The position numbers and the translations under genes are program-made. Source: UBA7692 sp033578915 (GTDB taxonomy: Bacteria > Bacteroidota > Bacteroidia > Chitinophagales > LD1). From it: DNA of 6,363 nucleotides. The DNA lies in contig JAVQWQ010000133.1 in NCBI GenBank assembly GCA_033578915.1, positions 1 through 6,363 of the forward strand. Reading direction: 5' to 3'. The notes below the pieces were generated by a model that saw only the letters and a list, made by a program, of their open reading frames with translations, was not told the DNA's origin and did not search any database. Of the stretch, positions 1 through 6,363 are shown piece by piece. Position 1 is the first letter of the stretch, and each line of letters starts with the position of its first letter.

Positions 1-2
1 CT

Positions 3-812
3 CATGAAGCATGCGCTAAATGGCTGATAGACTTTGCCGGAAAATTCGCAGATACCTATTACATACAAAAATTTGATGCACGCGCTTATGATGGCACTAT
101 TCTCAAATCAACAAATATTATCGCCTCTATAAATCCTCAAGCAACTCGAAGAATACTACTGGCTGCTCACTGGGATACGCGGCCTATGGCAGATCAGGAT
201 AAAGAGAGGCCCAATGAACCTATTGATGGCGCTAACGATGGAGCCAGCGGAGTAGCTGTTCTTCTTGAAATAATGCGTGCTATGAAATCGCAAAAAGTTC
301 AACACTTAGGCATTGATTTCTTGTTTTTAGATAGTGAGGATTACGGACAAGCTTCCAATTCGGGTAAATATGTTCCAGACAGTTATTGCCTTGGCGCACA
401 ACACTGGAGCAGAATGCCTCATGTTCAGGGATACAAAGCAGACTTCGGAATATTATTGGACATGGTAGGAGCACCTGGGGCAGTATTTGCGCGCGAAGGG
501 ACATCGCTCAGTTATGCCGGCTGGGTGCTCGACAGGGTTTGGAAAAATGCCCGTCATTTAGGATATGGCCATTACTTCTCCGATGAGATAACAGACGGCA
601 TAACAGACGATCACAAATACATTAACGAAATAGCTCGCATCCCTACCATAGATATTATTCATTACGATCGCTCTACGCCTACCGGCTTCGGTTGGTACTG
701 GCACACGCATCAGGACAACATTAAAAACATTGACAAAAACACACTGAAAGCAGTTGGAGAAACTCTGCTCTTTACAATATACGAATACGAGGCAACTATC
801 AAGCCGGCATAA
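3..812 (+). CDS. Glutaminyl-peptide cyclotransferase-like M28-family zinc enzyme (5' truncated)
   Basis: The reading frame is open from the window edge to TAA at 810-812, giving 269 residues; the true start and any signal peptide lie upstream. The ATG at 186 is internal: conserved residues, including AAHWDTRP at fragment residues 54-61, precede it. The family folds like M28 aminopeptidases, binds one zinc, and converts N-terminal Gln to pyroglutamate. By comparison with human QC, I see the zinc ligands Asp79 (GANDGASG), Asp113 (second acid of DSED) and His234 (WHT), the catalytic acid Glu112, Asp153 (LDMVGAP) and Asp202/203 in TDDH. The WHT-x-x-DN element is typical of cyclases rather than true aminopeptidases, so I favour cyclase over the generic label 'M28 peptidase'. 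Bacteroidota homologues are usually periplasmic or lipid-anchored, which cannot be checked here. A GMC oxidoreductase follows after 13 bases and is probably co-transcribed. Confidence 0.9.
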   Translation, partial: HEACAKWLIDFAGKFADTYYIQKFDARAYDGTILKSTNIIASINPQATRRILLAAHWDTRPMADQDKERPNEPIDGANDGASGVAVLLEIMRAMKSQKVQHLGIDFLFLDSEDYGQASNSGKYVPDSYCLGAQHWSRMPHVQGYKADFGILLDMVGAPGAVFAREGTSLSYAGWVLDRVWKNARHLGYGHYFSDEITDGITDDHKYINEIARIPTIDIIHYDRSTPTGFGWYWHTHQDNIKNIDKNTLKAVGETLLFTIYEYEATIKPA

Positions 813-825
813 ATGTTATGAAGTC

Positions 826-2475
826 ATGAGAGAATCCGAAAACGGCAGCGAAGAAATTTTCGACTACATAATAGTAGGTTCAGGCTTTGGAGGCAGCGTC
901 AGCGCGCTGCGCCTTTCAGAAAAAGGGTATAAAGTATTAGTAATAGAAAAAGGCAAAAGATGGAGAGCAGAAGATTTTCCTAAGACTGATTGGAATTTAC
1001 CTAAATATTTATGGTTTCCTCTGCTGCGTTGGTTTGGATTTCAAAAGCTTACTTTTTTCAAAGAGGTTTTTGTGCTTAGCGGTGTAGGAGTTGGCGGTGG
1101 TTCATTAGTTTATGCCAATACACACATGATGCCTAAAGATAATTTTTATACTCATAAAATATGGGCACACTTTAAAGACTGGAAAACCACTCTCGCTCCT
1201 TACTATGAAAAAGCCAAATTCATGTTGGGCACCACACGTTACTTAAAAGACAACCCCGAAGATTTGGCCTTAAAAGAAGTGGCTGAAGAAATGGGATATC
1301 CTGACACCTACAAAAGCGTGGATGGCGTAGGAGTTTATCTTGGCGACCCTTCAAAAGAAACCGACCCGTATTTCAAAGGCTTAGGCCCTATGCGCAAGGG
1401 ATGCACTGAATGTGCATCTTGCATGACGGGTTGCAGGCATGGAGCAAAAAATACGCTTGATAAAAACTATCTATGGCTGGCAGAAAATATTTTTGGCGCA
1501 GATATATTACCTGAAACCCTTGTAGAGAAAATTGAGTATGTAAATGAACTATATATCATCCATACAAAATCCTCAACTTCCAGATGGAAGAAAAACAGAA
1601 AAATATTTAAGAGCAGAGGGCTCGTTGTGAGCGGTGGAGTTTTGGGCACAATGGATTTGCTTTTAAAGCAAAAATATATTTATAAGACCCTTCCAAACCT
1701 TTCCGACAAGCTGGGCGAAAACATTCTTACTAACAGTGAAATGCTAAGCGGGGTTGTGGCTGCAGACAGAAAACTGAATCATGGGCTTGCTATTTCTCGT
1801 GTTTTTTCTCCGGATGAAAATACACAGATTGAAATATGCAAGTTTGGTAATGGCAGCGGGGCTATGATGCATCTCGGGACTTTTGCTGTGGGAAACGGCA
1901 CTCCGGCAGTAAGAACTGCGAAAATGATAGGACAAATCATTAAGCGCCCATTCACCTTTTTGAAGCTGATGTTTACTAAAGCCCCTGCATCAAAGGGTGT
2001 AATTTTTCTTATCATGCAAACCCTTGAGAACTCTATGCGGATTCGGTTAAAGAAAGGATTGCTTGGCGTAGGTTTGACAATGGATAACGATAGCAACCAA
2101 AAAGTCCCCACCTATATTCCCATCGGGCAGGAAGCGCTTTTCCGCTACGCCAAAAAAGTTAATGGAATACCGATGAATGCTATAACAGAAGTTACACTTG
2201 GGCTTGCTTCTACTGCGCATATCCTGGGTGGATGTCCCATGGGAACCAATGCAGAAGAAGGTGTTGTAGATGATTTTTTTCGGGTTCATGGCTACAAAAA
2301 TTTTTTGATACTGGATGGTTCGATTATACCCTGTAATTTAGGAGTAAATCCATCGCTTACTATCACAGCCCTCGCTGAATACGCCATGGACAATATTCCG
2401 GCTAAAGAAGGAGCTTACATCAAAACACTGGAAGAAATGCTTCATGAAAGAGCAGAACAAAATACGAATGCCTAA
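826..2475 (+). CDS. GMC-family FAD oxidoreductase, ChoD (cholesterol oxidase)-like
   Basis: This is a 549-residue flavoprotein expected to oxidise an alcohol, possibly a sterol or other hydrophobic substrate. An N-terminal FAD-binding Rossmann motif GSGFGG lies at residues 18-23, with Glu41 ending the second strand as the likely ribose-binding acid. The GMC signature GVGVGGGSLVYANT is at 86-99. Near the C-terminus are His465 (AHILGGCPMG) and Asn508 (GVNPSLTITALAE), matching the catalytic His/Asn pair of cholesterol oxidases. Residues 193-203 hold CxxCxxCxxxC followed by RHGAKNTL, a block also found in mycobacterial ChoD, which it resembles along most of its length. There is no signal peptide, so it is probably cytoplasmic. 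I chose ATG 826, 13 bases after the cyclase stop; an in-frame ATG at 754 would add 24 unconserved residues and overlap that gene by 59 bases. Oxidase versus dehydrogenase activity and the substrate cannot be read from sequence. Confidence 0.9.
   Translation: MRESENGSEEIFDYIIVGSGFGGSVSALRLSEKGYKVLVIEKGKRWRAEDFPKTDWNLPKYLWFPLLRWFGFQKLTFFKEVFVLSGVGVGGGSLVYANTHMMPKDNFYTHKIWAHFKDWKTTLAPYYEKAKFMLGTTRYLKDNPEDLALKEVAEEMGYPDTYKSVDGVGVYLGDPSKETDPYFKGLGPMRKGCTECASCMTGCRHGAKNTLDKNYLWLAENIFGADILPETLVEKIEYVNELYIIHTKSSTSRWKKNRKIFKSRGLVVSGGVLGTMDLLLKQKYIYKTLPNLSDKLGENILTNSEMLSGVVAADRKLNHGLAISRVFSPDENTQIEICKFGNGSGAMMHLGTFAVGNGTPAVRTAKMIGQIIKRPFTFLKLMFTKAPASKGVIFLIMQTLENSMRIRLKKGLLGVGLTMDNDSNQKVPTYIPIGQEALFRYAKKVNGIPMNAITEVTLGLASTAHILGGCPMGTNAEEGVVDDFFRVHGYKNFLILDGSIIPCNLGVNPSLTITALAEYAMDNIPAKEGAYIKTLEEMLHERAEQNTNA
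2472..2475. other. Interlocked stop codons of convergent genes
   Basis: The four bases CTAA contain the plus-strand TAA (2473-2475) of the GMC oxidoreductase and, read on the minus strand, the TAG (2474-2472) of rocD. The two convergent coding regions therefore share their ends. There is no room for a conventional bidirectional hairpin terminator between them, so each transcript must end inside or beyond the opposing gene. Confidence 0.9.
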
Positions 2476-3689
2476 AATGCCTGGAAAACTTTTCTGATAA
2501 TTCTTATACAGTCTTCTAATTCACTTTGAGATATGATCAATGGCGGTGCGAGTCTTATGATGTAGTCATGAGTAGGCTTGGCTAAAAGTCCATTTTCTTT
2601 TAGCTTGATGCAAATTTCCCATGCCACATTTTTCCTTCGCGTATTCACTACGATAGCATTTAATAAACCTTTTCCTCTTACCTCTTTTATCAAAGGCGAT
2701 TTGAATTTGATCATTTCTTCTCTAAAGTAATTTCCCATTTCAAAGGCGCGTTCTGCCAGCTTTTCGTCGAGAAGAACCTGTAGCGCCTCTACAGCCACAG
2801 CACTTGCGAGAGGATTACCGCCATAGGTAGAACCGTGTTCGCCCGGTTTGATTTGAAGCATGATTTCATCATCGGCCAGAACAGCGCTTACGGGCAACAT
2901 GCCACCACTCAATGCTTTGCCAAGAATCAGAATATCGGGCCTCACAGATTCATAATCGCAGCAAAGCATTTTTCCTGTGCGACACAGGCCTGTCTGTACC
3001 TCATCAGCAATAAACAACACATCGTGTTTTTTACATAACTCGTATGCTTTTGCAAGATATCCCTGCCTTGGAACCACTACTCCTGCTTCCCCCTGTATCG
3101 GTTCAATCATAAAGCCACACACATTCTTGTTTTTAAGAGCGCGCTCCAATGCTTGAATGTTGTTGTATGGAATGACTTCAAAGCAAGGCATGTATGGGCC
3201 AAATTCTCGATAACTCAGAGGGTCTGTGGAGGAGGAAATAGCGCTTAATGTACGTCCCCAAAAGTTGCCTTTTGCAAAGATTACTGTTGCTTTATTTTCT
3301 TTAATCTTTTTTACCCGATAGCCCCAACGCCGCGCAAGTTTTATAGCGGTTTCGCCTCCCTCCACACCCGTGTTCATAGGCAACACTTTATCGTATCCAA
3401 AAAGACTAGTGATGAATTTTTCGTATTCACCGAGGCGATTATTATAAAAAGCACGCGAAGTGAGGGTGAGCTGCTGGGCTTGTTCAACGAGAGCACGTAC
3501 TATGCGCGGGTGGCAGTGCCCTTGATTAACAGCGCTATATGCCGAAAGAAAATCGTAATATTTTCTTCCTTCTACATCCCAAACATAAATTCCCTGCCCT
3601 TTCTGCAGCACAACAGGAATTGGATGATAGTTATGTGCTCCATATTTTTCTTCCAGTTCAATAAAATAAGCGCTATTTTTTTTCTCCAT
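2472..3689 (-). CDS. rocD: Ornithine--oxo-acid aminotransferase (ornithine aminotransferase)
   Basis: This 405-residue PLP enzyme moves the delta-amino group of ornithine to 2-oxoglutarate, giving glutamate semialdehyde (in equilibrium with pyrroline-5-carboxylate), which links arginine/ornithine to proline and glutamate in the cytoplasm. The assignment is strong because human OAT residues appear at a constant offset of 34: Tyr21 and Tyr51 (human 55, 85), Phe143 (177), Arg146 (180), Glu201 (235), Asp229 (263), the PLP lysine Lys258 (292), Thr288 (322) and Arg379 (413). The ornithine-specific YSAVNQGHCHP and GNFWGRT blocks set it apart from acetylornithine or 4-aminobutyrate aminotransferases. 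Length matches bacterial RocD. I chose ATG 3689 because MEKKNSAYFIELEEKYGAHN matches family N-termini; ATG 3734 would add 15 unconserved residues and overlap the upstream gene by 25 bases. It lies 20 bases after the M43 protease, without a clear promoter or Shine-Dalgarno, suggesting read-through. Confidence 0.96.
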   Translation of the reverse strand: MEKKNSAYFIELEEKYGAHNYHPIPVVLQKGQGIYVWDVEGRKYYDFLSAYSAVNQGHCHPRIVRALVEQAQQLTLTSRAFYNNRLGEYEKFITSLFGYDKVLPMNTGVEGGETAIKLARRWGYRVKKIKENKATVIFAKGNFWGRTLSAISSSTDPLSYREFGPYMPCFEVIPYNNIQALERALKNKNVCGFMIEPIQGEAGVVVPRQGYLAKAYELCKKHDVLFIADEVQTGLCRTGKMLCCDYESVRPDILILGKALSGGMLPVSAVLADDEIMLQIKPGEHGSTYGGNPLASAVAVEALQVLLDEKLAERAFEMGNYFREEMIKFKSPLIKEVRGKGLLNAIVVNTRRKNVAWEICIKLKENGLLAKPTHDYIIRLAPPLIISQSELEDCIRIIRKVFQAF

Positions 3690-3709
3690 TCGAAAGAAGA
3701 ATAAAATGT

Positions 3710-5068
3710 TTAATATCCTGCGCTCATCACGCAAACTTTACGCAGAATTTGCTCTCCTCCGCATTGCACAGATAGGAAATAAACACCCGATGAAAAGGTT
3801 TGCAAAGGAATAGAGAGCATTGATTTATCTGTTATTTCTGTAAATACTTTTTTCCCGTCTGAGGAGAGCAAAGTTGCTTTTACAGGCAAATTGATATCAT
3901 CGAAAGAAACATGAAGAAACTGAGAAGCAGGATTTGGATAAACATTAATTTTAAATTCTTGCCTGAAAGTTGTAGTTGAGGAAATAGAGTTAGGCACACT
4001 TTCAAAAATTCCCGGACGATACAAGCGCAAAACCTCACGCATCAGAGCTACCTGTCCGTGAGTAAACAGATTTTGACAATCATCGCTGCTGTAATCCATA
4101 TAATTTTCTGTCATATCAGGATAATCCATATCCATGTCAGGGTCCGGACAGGAATTTTGTAAAGTGTCACAGATTTGCTGTGTAGCATCTTTGGCATCAG
4201 GCGTGTCGTCTATACCATCGCTGCCACCTCCCTGATCGTTGGCACATTTATTGCCGGCGCCGAATAACGGTTGGTCATCACCCCATATATGCCTTAATCC
4301 TAAATAATGGCCAATTTCGTGGGTAGCACTTCTGCCGCCATCCGTAGCATCATTAATAGCATGCGGATTATTTCTTCCCACTGCACGGTAGTAAAGCACC
4401 ACTCCCTGTCGTGCAGAATCTGCATTAGGATTCTGATTTCCCCAGTTAGGCAAAGGAGCAGCAGGCGGATAGGCATAGCCAAGCACTCCGAAACCGCCTA
4501 GCAAATTGCATACCCATATATTCAGATATTTATCAGTAGGCCAAGGATCTACCCCTCCTTTAGATTTTTGTTTTACATCATCGTTGATGTTGAAACCCCC
4601 AAATAAACTCGGAGGCGGATTACCTTTGGTGCGGGTGATTCCATTGGTAGGATTACCATCAGGGTCCACATCGGCAAGTACAAATTCTATTCCTGCATCT
4701 GCTGCGAAAGGTGAAAAAATACTTCTGGTTTTTGCCGCGTCTGGATTTCTCCTTCTGAAATCTTCGTTCAATACCTGTACCTGAGAGTAAATAACAGAAT
4801 CAGGAAGATTTTCGATGGAGTTGGTGTACACGATATGAAAGACAGTTCTAATACGATAGATTGAATCTGGCGTGGCTCCACGGGAGGGATTGTCAGTTAT
4901 ATTTTTCTTGGCTGTAAGGAAAGCTTTTTTAACAGCGTCAAGGTAACCAGGACTTTCCGTTTCGCGCATTTGTTCTGCATGTACAGCGGCACATTGCCAT
5001 GTTTGCTGTGAAAGCGCTATGGCGAAAAATGCTAATAGCAGGAATGTCGCTGATAAATTTTTCTTCAT
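3710..5068 (-). CDS. Secreted M43 (cytophagalysin/pappalysin-type) zinc metalloprotease with T9SS sorting domain
   Basis: This 452-residue precursor looks complete. Residues 1-20 form a Sec signal peptide (basic MKKN, hydrophobic core, A-L-S before the likely cut) leaving Gln21 at +1. A short, probably propeptide region runs to about 68. The catalytic domain spans about 70-352, opening with a strand RIRTVFHIVY. The zinc site HEIGHYLGLRH at 250-260 supplies ligands His250, His254 and His260, with Glu251 as catalytic base. NYMDY carries Met324 of the Met-turn, so this is a metzincin. Cys275, Cys300, Cys307 and Cys331 sit where M43 enzymes usually have disulfides. The C-terminus (371-452) is a type A T9SS sorting domain beginning INVYPNP, which directs export across the outer membrane and is usually cleaved off. 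Its start overlaps the preceding M43 gene by one base, suggesting translational coupling. The protein substrate is unknown. Confidence 0.93.
   Translation of the reverse strand: MKKNLSATFLLLAFFAIALSQQTWQCAAVHAEQMRETESPGYLDAVKKAFLTAKKNITDNPSRGATPDSIYRIRTVFHIVYTNSIENLPDSVIYSQVQVLNEDFRRRNPDAAKTRSIFSPFAADAGIEFVLADVDPDGNPTNGITRTKGNPPPSLFGGFNINDDVKQKSKGGVDPWPTDKYLNIWVCNLLGGFGVLGYAYPPAAPLPNWGNQNPNADSARQGVVLYYRAVGRNNPHAINDATDGGRSATHEIGHYLGLRHIWGDDQPLFGAGNKCANDQGGGSDGIDDTPDAKDATQQICDTLQNSCPDPDMDMDYPDMTENYMDYSSDDCQNLFTHGQVALMREVLRLYRPGIFESVPNSISSTTTFRQEFKINVYPNPASQFLHVSFDDINLPVKATLLSSDGKKVFTEITDKSMLSIPLQTFSSGVYFLSVQCGGEQILRKVCVMSAGY
3713..3958 (-). other. T9SS type A C-terminal sorting domain of the complete M43 protease
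   Basis: Residues 371-452 form a small all-beta domain beginning NVYPNP, continuing with alternating hydrophobic strands, and then the SSGVYFLSV strand typical of Por-secretion C-terminal domains. It ends with a short SAGY tail beyond the usual basic last strand, and it has two cysteines (436 and 446), which are uncommon in this domain. It marks the protein as a T9SS cargo, so the host should encode the secretion machinery elsewhere. Confidence 0.87.
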
Positions 5069-5070
5069 TA
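5066..5070 (-). other. TAATG stop/start overlap between the two M43 genes
   Basis: On the minus strand the TAA stop of the upstream protease (5070-5068) shares its last A with the ATG (5068-5066) of the next protease. No independent promoter can lie between them, although one inside the upstream coding region is possible. This arrangement usually means one mRNA with ribosome re-initiation, so the two proteases are probably made together. Confidence 0.85.
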
Positions 5071-6363
5071 TCTTTTATTAACCACTATGGGAACAACCTG
5101 ACTATATCCTTCACCGGAAAGGTGGATGTAACACGGTCCGTTGGCTAAATTATGTGTCTGAATTTCAACTATGCTTTGGAATACCTTTTGAGTTGAAATT
5201 TTTTGGCCAAGAGCGTTGTATATCTCAGCTGTCGTGAACGGATGTTTAACTGGCAAAGATACCAAAGCTAAATCTGTTACCGGGTTAGGATAAACCTTTA
5301 CCTCGATGTTTTTTTCTTCTCGTATTTGGGTCTGAGGAGTTCCAAACACATTGATATTATCTAGATATAAAGCATTACCCCATCCGCAAATATTTTCGAA
5401 TTTGAATCGAACTTTGTTTTGACCCACTGCAAAGGGCAAGGTGAGATGTACGGTCTTCCATTGATCGGCAGTTGGAGTAAAAAGAGTATTTCTGTCAGGA
5501 GCTGTGGCCAGCGTAATACCGCCATTCCTGAATATAGGGGTCCATCTTTCACCGCAATCCAGCGAATAATAAACTATAAGAGAATCGAAACGGTTGGAAT
5601 TAACCCTGCAATAAGCATAATCAAATTTTAAATTGGGAAGGCCTATTTGAGACACATCATAATCTTCTGTAATTAAAGCATCTCTGGTTCCGGATGGGTT
5701 AGAGTTGTAATTTAAATTGTTGATGAAAATGGAATAATTACCCTGGTCGTAAGCGCTTACGCCAGCAAGGTCCCACGTGTTTGGCGTTCCACGATTATCA
5801 ATATTCCAGTTGGCAGGCGGAAAAGAAGAAAACTCAAAATCTTCCTTGAAAGGTGCCGGTGTTGAGAATCCTCCATCGTATGCATAAAAATTTATGCTTA
5901 GTAAATCGTTCGATGTATTGTCGTCCTGTGGCTTGTTGTTTGGTTTTTCAAAAGAGATAGTCAGAGTGTGATCGCCTTCGCTAACATTTATTACCGGTAA
6001 AGTAATAAAAGCTTCTTCTTGTATTCCCAGTGGCTGGTTTAGATTAAACGGAATAAAATTTCCATTATCTACCCTGTAAAATATGGTACCTGAATTGATC
6101 ACTGTCATCCCTTCATTTTTGACTCTGACGACCGGCCTGAAGTTGAGATTACAAATCGTATCTGTCGGCAATACAATTCTTTTTACGGCAGCATCTGTTT
6201 CATAAAAACATGCAGACAAGGCATTTTTAAAAGACGAGCGCTGGCCGTTAACGATTTGATTGTACATTACTTCTGCCTGGCCTTTAGTAAACATGGTGCG
6301 GCAATTATCATCAGTGTAGTCCATATGATTCATAAACATATCTGATGAGCCGCAGGAAAATTG
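5068..6363 (-). CDS. M43-type metalloprotease with Ig-like, jelly-roll and T9SS sorting domains (5' truncated)
   Basis: The frame is open to the right window edge, giving 431 C-terminal residues; the signal peptide and zinc-binding helix lie outside. The ATG at 6339 is internal, not the start. The fragment opens in the last part of an M43 catalytic domain: a Cys (residue 4), the Met-turn MNHMDY with Met14, then a Cys (21) and MFTKGQAEVM, parallel to the same segment of the neighbouring protease. Residues about 55-163 look like an Ig-like or CARDB-type beta domain (VKNEGMTVINSGT). Residues about 166-341 resemble a MAM-like/cleaved-adhesin jelly roll, with FKEDFEF, YYSLDCGERWTPIF and a closing ALYLDNINV strand. 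Residues about 352-431 are the T9SS type A sorting domain, starting KVYPNP. The predicted product is a secreted, multi-domain protease with binding modules. Assignment as a protease rests on the Met-turn segment alone. Confidence 0.85.
   Translation of the reverse strand, partial: QFSCGSSDMFMNHMDYTDDNCRTMFTKGQAEVMYNQIVNGQRSSFKNALSACFYETDAAVKRIVLPTDTICNLNFRPVVRVKNEGMTVINSGTIFYRVDNGNFIPFNLNQPLGIQEEAFITLPVINVSEGDHTLTISFEKPNNKPQDDNTSNDLLSINFYAYDGGFSTPAPFKEDFEFSSFPPANWNIDNRGTPNTWDLAGVSAYDQGNYSIFINNLNYNSNPSGTRDALITEDYDVSQIGLPNLKFDYAYCRVNSNRFDSLIVYYSLDCGERWTPIFRNGGITLATAPDRNTLFTPTADQWKTVHLTLPFAVGQNKVRFKFENICGWGNALYLDNINVFGTPQTQIREEKNIEVKVYPNPVTDLALVSLPVKHPFTTAEIYNALGQKISTQKVFQSIVEIQTHNLANGPCYIHLSGEGYSQVVPIVVNKR
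5071..5310 (-). other. T9SS type A C-terminal sorting domain of the truncated M43 protease
   Basis: Residues 352-431 of the fragment begin EVKVYPNPVTD, contain the AEIYNALGQKIST strand pair and the final strand ending in VVNKR with a basic C-terminus. These are the usual features of Por-secretion C-terminal domains, which are recognised by T9SS and generally removed during export. Confidence 0.88.

Noticed and set aside
186..812. Cyclase as a complete 208-residue protein starting at ATG 186.
   Set aside because: The frame continues to the window edge and the upstream residues include the conserved AAHWDTRP segment of the fold, so the gene is cut by the window.
754..825. In-frame upstream ATG at 754 as the GMC oxidoreductase start.
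   Set aside because: It would overlap the cyclase coding region by 59 bases, and the added 24 residues lack any family similarity. ATG 826 places the Rossmann motif at the usual distance from the N-terminus.
813..825. Regulatory site or Shine-Dalgarno in the cyclase-GMC gap.
   Set aside because: Thirteen A/T-rich bases with no purine-rich ribosome-binding motif or repeat; nothing can be supported.
1779..2111. 110-residue open frame on the minus strand opposite the GMC gene.
   Set aside because: It is antisense to a strongly conserved coding region, and its translation shows no recognisable domain.
3690..3734. In-frame ATG at 3734 as the rocD start.
   Set aside because: It adds 15 residues that do not match the family and overlaps the upstream protease; ATG 3689 gives a typical RocD N-terminus and length.
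3731..3739. Minus-strand TAAAGTTTG as a Bacteroidota -7 promoter element (consensus TAnnTTTG) for rocD.
   Set aside because: The spacing between TA and TTTG is one base too long, I saw no matching -33 TTG at the proper distance, and it lies within the protease coding end.
4506..4784. 92-residue open frame on the plus strand opposite the complete M43 protease.
   Set aside because: It is antisense to the catalytic domain coding sequence and has no family features.
6325..6339. ATG 6339 as the true start of the second M43 gene.
   Set aside because: It falls within the Met-turn region of the catalytic domain, and the frame stays open to the window edge with a matching Cys upstream; the real start is outside.

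Overview
This 6.36 kb window is almost entirely protein-coding and most likely comes from a member of the Bacteroidota. The evidence is two secreted M43 (cytophagalysin/pappalysin-type) metalloproteases ending in type IX secretion system (T9SS) type A sorting domains, a Bacteroidota-style glutaminyl cyclase, moderate-to-low GC, and no obvious Shine-Dalgarno sequences before the starts. I cannot assign a genus.

Layout. The left part reads rightward. It holds a 5'-truncated M28-fold glutaminyl-peptide cyclotransferase (3-812), then after 13 bases a ChoD-like GMC flavoprotein oxidoreductase (826-2475). The right part reads leftward. In transcription order it holds a 5'-truncated M43 protease with Ig-like, jelly-roll and sorting domains (6363-5068), a complete M43 protease with signal peptide and sorting domain (5068-3710), and ornithine aminotransferase rocD (3689-2472). 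The two M43 genes overlap by one base (TAATG) and rocD begins 20 bases after the second protease, so the three look like one transcription unit. The two blocks converge with their stop codons interlocked over four bases (2472-2475). No intergenic gap exceeds 20 bases. I found no tRNA, rRNA, CRISPR, mobile element, convincing promoter or intrinsic terminator.

How the genes may fit together. The complete M43 protein has a signal peptide whose best cleavage site leaves Gln at +1. That is the pattern (the Bacteroidetes 'Q-rule') in which signal peptidase I products are capped as pyroglutamate by glutaminyl cyclase, and such an enzyme is encoded about 3 kb away. The link is biochemical and does not imply co-regulation. 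RocD is a cytoplasmic enzyme of arginine/ornithine catabolism or proline synthesis; its position after secreted proteases could couple extracellular proteolysis to amino acid use, but that is inference. The GMC enzyme's substrate is unknown.

Overall these are recognisable families. I see no clearly new system. The points most worth a second look are the tandem M43 pair, the Q-rule/cyclase coincidence, and the ferredoxin-like cysteine cluster in the GMC protein.
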